Of a DNA stretch of 64,000 nucleotides, positions 57,145-64,000 are shown piece by piece; the first letter of the stretch is position 1, and each line of letters opens with the position of its first letter. The DNA is from Ganoderma boninense (Eukaryota; Basidiomycota; Agaricomycetes; Polyporales; Polyporaceae): contig CM035307.1 of assembly GCA_002900995.3 (NCBI GenBank), forward strand, positions 1,798,001 through 1,862,000. Reading direction: 5' to 3'. Below the pieces are notes generated by a model. That model ran no database searches, was not told the DNA's origin, and saw only the letters and a program-made list of their open reading frames with translations. Position numbers and translations under genes: made by a program.

Positions 57145-59286
57145 ATGGCTGAAGCAATCCAGCAACTCATCCTCGATACCCTCGACAAGCATGGCTCGAT
57201 CCAAGATACCCGAACCCTCGTCCTCCCGGGCTACAAGGATCCTGCCGCCACCCATGACTCTCAAATCATCATATTGGGTGCCCTCAACTCCTTGTCAAGT
57301 CGTGACGTAAATCGCCTTTATGTCGATCTGTGTGTACTAGACACCCATGTTCTTGCAGATGATCACATACACCACCCAAGAAACTGTTTCCCATGTCCTC
57401 ACCCAAGAGGGCGCACAAATCGCTCTCCAGGGCTCGCATGAAGCCCGTGTATGGAATGCGTGTCCTGTCAAGGGTGAATCTTCTCCGATCCCTATAAAAG
57501 AGCTGCAAAGCAAGGTCGGCCCAGAGACCGCCAAGATTGGCCAGGGTCAGGCTTTCAAGAACAAGTGGATCGGCAAAGAAGGAGATGGTCTCGTGAAGCT
57601 GGTCAGTCATCTCTTTTATGTCCCGAAACCCTTACATCTCATCTTTTTGCTAGGTTTCCGAGATTGTCGACAGCACTCAACTCCAGATGCGCGAAGTAGA
57701 TTCGACAGGATCCCTCAAAGCGGGCGAGAAAGCCCTTGCCGACCTCCGGAAACGGAAACTAATCGTGCAAAGGTATGGGTTACAGTGATATTAACTAAGG
57801 GGGAAATGATCGACAATGGTTCCTATAGAAAGGGCCAATGGTTCACCGTAGACAAAGGCTCGCAGTTCAGCACATCGACAGCTAAGCCCGAGACAGATCT
57901 TACTGTGGACATGCTCACCTCGTATGATGTCCCAATACACTTCCTATTCTCCAACTGAAGTCGTTGTCCAGTGGTTCTTGGCAGACTTCGACGTACAAGA
58001 AATACAACTTTGAGGCTGCCGGTATCCCACCCGTCGGCGGTGCCTTGCACCCATTGCTCAAAGTCAGGGAAGAGATCCGCAACATCTTCCTCGAAATGGG
58101 GTGAGTTACCCGGCGGTGCGCGACATGGAACATTCTAACCCGGCAATTCAGTTTCGCAGAGATGCCCACATCCTCCTTCGTCGAGTCCGGTTTCTGGTGC
58201 TTCGACGCACTCTTCGTCCCCCAACAGCACCCCGCTCGCGAAGTGCAAGACACCTTCTATCTCTCCGACCCCGCCGTCTCACTCCCCCCGCCCAAGGAGT
58301 ACTATGAGCGCGTCTCGAAGGTGCACGAGCACGGCGGATACGGCTCGACCGGGTACCGCGCGCCTTGGTCGCACGAGGAGTCGCGCAAGCTCCTCCTGCG
58401 TACGCACACAACTGCGTCCTCCGCCGCGATGCTCTGGAAGCTCGCCGCGGCGTGCCGCGGTGAAGGCGCGGACGCGTCTGCCGAGGCCGCGGTGCAGGCG
58501 GAGGGCGCGCACGCGAGCCCGACCGTGCCTGGGGCGGGGAAGGCGGGCGAGGACGGGTTCCGGCCAGCGAAGCTGTTCTCCATCGACCGGGTCTTCCGCA
58601 ACGAGACCATGGACGCGACGCACCTGGCCGAGTTCCACCAGGTCGAGGGTGTCGTGGCCGACCGCGGGCTCACGCTCGCGGACCTGATTGGTATGTTTAT
58701 ATTTTTCTTCCGCACGACCCCCATTTTTGTTGTGCGTTCGTCGCGAAGGTCCGCTCACCGCGTCGTCATGGGCATCACATGTCCCGTGCTTGTAGGCTTC
58801 ATGCGTGTGTTCTTCAAGAAAATGGGCATCGAGAACCTGCGCTTCAAGCCTGCGTACAACCCGTACACAGAGGTCGGTGATCTCGGTTTCTTGCCTCGAC
58901 CGTGCCTAGTCTTTGGTCTGACGATCACTGGTGGCTGGCGGGTTCTTGCTGGTTACTACGTTCCTTATTGCAGCCGTCCTTGGAGATCTTCGCTTTCCAC
59001 CCGCAGCTCAAGAAGTGGGTCGAGGTCGGCAACTCTGGGATGTTCCGGCCAGAGATGCTCGAGCCAATGGGATTCCCCAAGGACGTTCACGTACATGGCT
59101 GGGGTATCTCGCTCGAGCGCCCGACGATGATTCGGTGAGAGCCGCTTCCCATGCTCTATCCTTCTTGTGATCGTGATTTTGACGTGTTGTTGGTGCACAG
59201 CTATGGCATCAACAACATCAGGACGTTGGTTGGCCACAAGGTTTCGCTAGACAGCGTAGAGAGGTCTCCTGCTGTCCGGTTCTGAT
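57145..59286 (+). CDS. FRS2: Cytosolic phenylalanyl-tRNA synthetase alpha subunit
   Basis: This class II synthetase subunit holds the active site that charges tRNA-Phe. The start at 57145 gives [20 protein letters not shown] and an N-terminal DNA-binding-like winged region. Class II motifs are clear: motif 1 context [20 protein letters not shown], motif 2 [20 protein letters not shown] followed by HQVEGVVAD, and motif 3 [20 protein letters not shown]. The splice at 57919-57973 must use the acceptor TTGTCCAG to give [20 protein letters not shown]. Between MLWKLAAAC and [10 protein letters not shown] there is an Ala/Gly/Glu-rich insert of about 30 residues, not part of the usual enzyme. The stop is at 59284-59286. 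It converges on the ThrE-like gene. Confidence 0.95.
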
Positions 59287-59527
59287 TTTAGGGAGTTGGT
59301 GGCGGAGTAGCATCAAAGTTTGTACTCTGTACTGCTTACGAATAGAAATGTATTACTGCTGAATGTGACCGAGGCCTCGAATCAGCAGAGAGAGGTTCGG
59401 AGATAAGGTTACATTTCTAGAACAGAGGGTGCGGTCGTAATGCTACAAGGGGATATAGGTAAATAATTTACGAATGAAGGTGGGTATACGAGGTACGGAA
59501 ATAACGTCGAAACAATGCAGACAAATA

Positions 59528-62180
59528 TTAGAACGAGAATATAGCGGCGTTCTTTCGGGACCCGAACATGTAAACGAGTGCCTGGCTCATAAAGAGCCCG
59601 ACAGTGATACCAATGGTAACGGCAATCATCGCACCTCCAATGTCGATGCCGTTACCTTGTGCCGTGATGCCCCCGGCTTGCGACAAACCCGACTGTGTGT
59701 AAGAAGGTCAGTTCGCGGGGCCCGAGCACCACGAGACGGAAACACTTACAGGGACCAGGAACAGAACCCCAGTGACCATGGACGTGAACGCGGTCCCGCC
59801 CATCTTGCGTGAGTAGATGTTCCCGAGCAGGCCGACGGCGAACGCGCCGATCGCGGAGACGACGTCCGAGCGGTTGAAGATGAAGTGGTTCGCGGTCTTG
59901 TTCGCCGCGTACGAGACGCACGAGATGACGACCATGACGAGCAGCTCGCGCGTCCAGAGCGGCTGCAGGTTCGCGAGCGAGGAGAGCACGGAGAAGACGG
60001 GCACGATCGCGAACTCCGAGTACCACGGGAACGGCTGCAGGTACCACGGGAAGTCGGGCGGGCGGTAGCAGCCGACGATGATGTGCTCGGCCGTGTAGGG
60101 CGGCTCCGTCGTGAACGTGAACGTGCCGGTGAGTGGGTAGCCACGATTGATGTTTATGAATGTGCCATTGTCGGACACGAAAGTGCCGGTGACCGATGCA
60201 GTTGCCATCATTCGCGCAGCCAGGGCTGCAAGCTCTGTCCGAGCTGTCCGGTCGAATAGGAGGTAGAGGTCGGAGCCGATCTGCAAACCAAACCCCTGCG
60301 AGAGAGGTCAGCGCCGGTCCAACAATTACAGGGTTGATGGGACCCTCACCAAGAAGAGGGTATATATCAACGCATACACCATCTTAACACTTCCGCATAC
60401 GATATTCTTTGATGCTAGCTCCAGGGAACTGCTCACTAGAAGCGGCTTGTTAGTGTGCTCGTATGGTGGATGAAGGGATGTCGCGTTAACTCACGGATCA
60501 AATATCCGGGCAAGATCCCAATTATACTAGCTGACGAAATAGCTGTGTAGCAGAATATTTGGCTGCGGATGCTGCTCAACCCTCGGGCGGCAAAAGAAAC
60601 GACGATGGTCACTGAGATCCTAGAAGCTGGTCAGTGACTCGACGAGAACGCACGTTACGGACGAAGACCTACTCGAACACGTTAGCATACAGCTGACTCT
60701 TCGCCGCCACGGATATCTGCATGAGACACAGGAACGTCGCTCCCAGCCCTGCGATCCACATGTCCAAGAACGACCCTCCAAACGCGAGCGGGCAGATGAG
60801 CGCAGACAGGCAGAACGCGAGCGTGATGCGAATGAACGGGCCGTACAACGGCTTCGCCGACAGCAGAGCCTCGAGGCGCTCCGTCGCACGGCGCGCGCTG
60901 ATCTCGTCGTGAACGACCATCCGGTAAAGTTGATGCACTTCATGCAGGCTGCCAAGCGAGAGGCGGCCAGAGCACTTGACGAAGTGCATCTCCGACGTCT
61001 TCGTCTCCTGGTCGCCGAACGAGCAGATAATGACGCCTGGGATGTGGATAAACTCTGCGTCGACCTCGAGGATACGCGCGGCGGAGAGGAGCTGCGACTC
61101 GATGCGGTGCGAGGGTGCGCCAAAGGTCATTAGGGCTTTAGCGAGCCGCATGAGGAACTTTTGGCGGTGGAGGACGGCTGGACGGGTGAAGTGAGCGGGA
61201 GTCGGAGATGAGAACACTGTCTGACATACATGAGATGTTGAACTCGATCTTGATCCGCTGCTGGTGCTTGCGCCTGGCCTTGTAGCTCATCTGTTTCATG
61301 ACAGCCCTCTCGATGTCCTCGGGATCGTCCAGCTCTATCCTGCGTTCTCCGGTGATCGTCGGGTCATCAGGGTCGAGCACCTGCGAGCAATCTGAAGCAT
61401 AGGAATCCAAGCGCCGCAAGCCATAGCCAGAGTCATGACTAGCCATAGCCGAGTCCGAGTTGAACCTGTTCAGGCGTGTACGGCGGCGTAGTCTCGCTAA
61501 GCCGTTATCCCTCGCGGTGGTGTTCCCAGCTTCATAGTTGTACAGATCGAGCAGATTTGAGAGGTATCCGCGATGCCCCTGCTCTTCCCTTTTGCCGAGG
61601 TCTACCGTGGAGGCCACCATGGTGCGCCGATCACCTTCGTCGTCGTCGGAATAATCGGAGGCATCGTCCACAGAAGGACGCGAGCGAGGAGAGGACGCAT
61701 CGTATGTTTCGGAAGGCGGGCGGATGTCATAGGGGTGGCGGTAGGACGAGAACGAATACCGAGAGCTTTCTCGGGCCCGAAGAGCCGGTCTGACAGGACT
61801 ACTGCCGGAGTAGAGAGTCGAGCTGCTATCGTCGAAGGCCTGACGGGAGTCCTTTCCAGGCGAAAGAGGAGATACAGCGGACTCGGGTCGAGGGATTCCG
61901 TCCCCGCATCCAGGCGGGGATGTGCGCTGATAGACTGGTGTACGCAAGTCCGGCGAGTCTCGGAGGGCCTAGTGGGCTGCGGAGACGCGACACTCGAAGG
62001 AGGGGAACGTGTCGGCAGGGAGTCAACCAAGTCTTCCGTTTCTTGGAATGCCCGGTCGAGTTTGTTGTCCTCGTCATTGAAGTGGACATGAGAGGACCGC
62101 CGAGACTCCGAGTCGCCAGCGTGAGAGTAGCGGCGAGGTGCCATGGACGAACGCCGCGGCAAAGAGTCGGAGGAAGGCAT
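59528..62180 (-). CDS. ThrE-family (Prm10-like) membrane transporter
   Basis: ThrE proteins export threonine and serine in bacteria; the fungal Prm10-like members have no firmly known substrate. The start at 62180 opens a Ser/Arg-rich, probably cytosolic and disordered region of roughly 280 residues. An intron near 61970-62035 is needed, since it removes an in-frame stop. The ThrE N-terminal domain follows (FLMRLAKALMTFGAPSHRIE; LEVDAEFIHIPGVIICSFGD; EVHQLYRMVVHDEISARRAT). About nine or ten membrane segments come next, including ITLAFCLSALICPLAFGGSF, VKMVYALIYTLFLGFGLQIG, ELLVMVVISCVSYAANKTAN and GGAMIAVTIGITVGLFMSQA. A lumen- or outside-facing loop (TTEPPYTAEHIIVGCYRPPD) splits the membrane part. 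The stop is at 59528-59530. Confidence 0.88.
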
Positions 62181-62861
62181 GGCGGACCCGCTGAGAAGTC
62201 GATAGTAATGCGAGTGCTCTGCGAGAACTGGTGGCCGTCATGCGTGCCCTCGCCAGTGATGACAACGACTGGTCAGCCTCTGGCTTGTTCAGCTTGTTCG
62301 ATTTCATTCCCGACTGACCTCAATCGGTCCGGGGATTTCTACCATAAAGGTCAGTAGAGGCTGACATGTTTCAAGATTGACGCACATGGTTGGGAGGGGC
62401 CATGGTCGCAGCTGGAGATCAGCCACGACCTAACTGGGACGCTCATCATCCGTGGCCAGGAACGAGACCCACAAAGCTGTGCTGGTGGTGGCGTTCATTC
62501 CCAAATCCGGCTGTTCACGCTTCTGATTGGCTGGCCCGGGTTTCCCCGAGATTCCTCCAGTAGTTGCGCGCCAGCCGACGCGCCGTCAGGCTCGGTATGC
62601 GCTGTTGGCCTCGGTGTTTCGCCGACCACAGGAAAACACGGGGCGGGACAGAAGATGGACATCTGACAAGCCAGAAGACTCGACGCATCCCAGACACACG
62701 CTCGCCAGAACGACATAAATGCTTGGCGCATCCAGCGAAATCTGATAAGGCCTCTCCTTGTATTTCAACCACGACCGGGCTTCTCGATGCAAGTGTCCCT
62801 GTTCTCCGCGCCTTTTCTGTCGTGAGGTAAGAACATCACTGACCTAGGCCCACCTAGAACC
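62181..62861. other. Intergenic region between the ThrE-like and GNAT genes
   Basis: A 681-base divergent stretch. The frames in it (62495-62830, both strands) overlap and are not recognisable. A GTAAGA...CACCTAG pair at about 62827-62856 may be a short 5' UTR intron of the GNAT gene. Confidence 0.45.
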
Positions 62862-63517
62862 ATGTCCGTCCCCCAACATCGCAACACGCTCGACGTCTAC
62901 ATTCGCGAGGCCCGCCTTGCGGACCAGTCGGCCCTCAACCGCATCTGCCTGCTCACCGGAGATGCCGGGCAGTCCGCAGAGCCCCTGCACAAGTTCGGGA
63001 GCTGATTGGTACCGTCTACGCCGACCCATACGTCGCCCTGCCCACGACATGGGGCTTCGTCATGGTCGACCCGGCCAAGGACGACGCAGTCGTCGGGTAC
63101 GTCCTGGGGACGCACGACACGCGCGCGTTTGAGCGGCACGCACAGGAGGAGTGGTGGCCGCGCGTACGTGCAAAGTACGCATACCCTGCAGAGGAAAACG
63201 GAGGAGCCACGGCGGCCGATGTCCGATATATCGACATCCTGCATAATCCGCCGCACGCGGCGCAGGCGCAGGTCGACTATTCGCCTGCGCACATGCACAT
63301 CGACATCCTGCCGGAGTACCAGCGGCGAGGGTGGGGACGGAAGCTGATTGGACGGGCGGTGGAGCACCTGCGGGAAAAACATGGGTTGGAGAGGTTGTGG
63401 CTGGGAATCGACCCCAGGAATGAGGGGGCCAGGCGGTTCTACGAGAGGCTTGGGTACAAGGAGTTGCAAGGAGCACCGGCAGGGACATTGGGCCTTGAGT
63501 TTGCGGACTTTCATTGA
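62862..63517 (+). CDS. GNAT-family N-acetyltransferase
   Basis: GNAT enzymes move an acetyl group from acetyl-CoA to an amine; the acceptor here is unknown. The start at 62862 gives MSVPQHRNTLDVYIREARLA followed by DQSALNRICLLTGDAGQSAE. The main part (63062-63517) has VVGYVLGTHDTRAFE, the acetyl-CoA motif HIDILPEYQRRGWGRKLIGR (Q/RxxGxG/A as RRGWGR) and WLGIDPRNEGARRFYERLGY. At 62991-63000 the frame shifts by one base between LHKF and ELIGTVYADPYVALP with no intron; as written a TGA would stop the protein after about 47 residues. The second block (Y-A-x-P-Y-V) is family-like, so a lost base is more likely than a true break. Confidence 0.8.
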
Positions 63518-64000
63518 GATGAAGCAGATGGGAGAGACGAAGCGGTACATCCGGAGAGCCATCAAGGGTCCTGTGGCCAATGCACGACGAATTGCGTCCG
63601 TACCGATGATGGCGTCCTAGCCAGTCCTACGTAGTTCTGTGGATTATGCACAGGAAGAAAGGCGGAGTCAGCGACTTGGAGGATTTGGACGTGTGGTTAA
63701 ATATTTCGCCTAATTGTCCGGGTGGGGGTTGTCTAGCTCTCACCGCGCAAGAAAGCCGACGTAGACCGCTGGATGGCAGCGTTGTTCGCCTCACGTTAGG
63801 TTCATAGTTTGAAGAGTGCTGGTGTGATAGTTTCCTATAACGAAGGCGCGGTGATCGTAGCGGTGCAATTGGAGCGTGGGCTGGAGCCAAGAAGTAGTCT
63901 CGTAAGTAAGACGGAAGCGGATTGCACCCTAATATTGCAGGGAGCCATTGGCCGCGATAGAGCTGTCCGTGTAACTCAAATGCAGGGAGCGGTGAGAGCC
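63518..64000. other. Right-edge region, no gene identified
   Basis: These 483 bases hold the 3' UTR of the GNAT gene and whatever comes next. Frames on either strand are under 90 codons and unlike any family I know. Confidence 0.45.

Noticed and set aside
58279..58758. 159-codon antisense frame in the PheRS alpha gene
   Set aside because: Shadow of a very GC-rich exon whose sense strand encodes class II synthetase motif 2.
61920..62050. In-frame stop near the start of the ThrE-like gene
   Set aside because: A consensus intron of about 60 bases removes it and gives EDLALRDSPDLRTP, so the gene is intact here.

Overview
The window is nuclear DNA from a filamentous fungus, almost certainly a mushroom-forming basidiomycete (Agaricomycetes). 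Genes are dense and mostly split by many short GT-AG introns of about 45-70 bases. Coding sequence is GC-rich, and neighbours often lie head to head or tail to tail. An NRPS-like adenylation-thiolation-reductase, a GH105-type glycosidase and a membrane-tethered aspartic protease are typical of that group. I found no tRNA, rRNA, CRISPR array, transposon or virus-like sequence.

Layout, left to right. 0-6.5 kb: the 5' part of THO2 (mRNA export, minus), a secreted GH105-type hydrolase, and a possible small secreted protein. 6.5-20.5 kb: MRC1/claspin (minus) back to back with ribosomal protein uL3, a mitochondrial PPR protein, an AMMECR1-family protein, a Rab GTPase with a long insert, and ribosomal protein eS7. 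20.6-30 kb: a TTC4/Cns1 co-chaperone, L-2-hydroxyglutarate dehydrogenase, complex I subunit NDUFA12, a proline-iminopeptidase-like hydrolase, HIS6, and hydroxyacid-oxoacid transhydrogenase. 31-41 kb: the aspartic protease, a second PPR protein, folylpolyglutamate synthase, and SLX4. 41.5-50.2 kb: a Kap120/importin-11 karyopherin, a small unknown helical protein, and the POLD3-like DNA polymerase delta subunit. 51-63.5 kb: the NRPS-like reductase, PEX2, cytosolic PheRS alpha, a ThrE/Prm10-like membrane transporter, and a GNAT acetyltransferase.

Most genes are unrelated housekeeping functions. Two loose themes stand out. Three genome-maintenance genes (MRC1, SLX4, POLD3) lie on the same strand, and several products are mitochondrial (two PPR proteins, NDUFA12, L2HGDH, HOT, part of FPGS activity). 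L2HGDH and HOT both act on 2-hydroxyglutarate-type metabolites but are separated by three genes.

Several otherwise well-conserved genes need a one-base frame change that no intron explains: THO2, Rab, FPGS, SLX4, KAP120 (four times), POLD3, the NRPS-like gene (twice) and GNAT. The spread over unrelated genes points to base-level assembly error rather than gene decay, and these places should be checked before the models are trusted. I did not find a convincing new multi-gene system. The most interesting local features are the TQVF repeats in SLX4, the Rab with a roughly 165-residue insert, the very small coding exons of the uL3 gene and the solitary A-T-R reductase.
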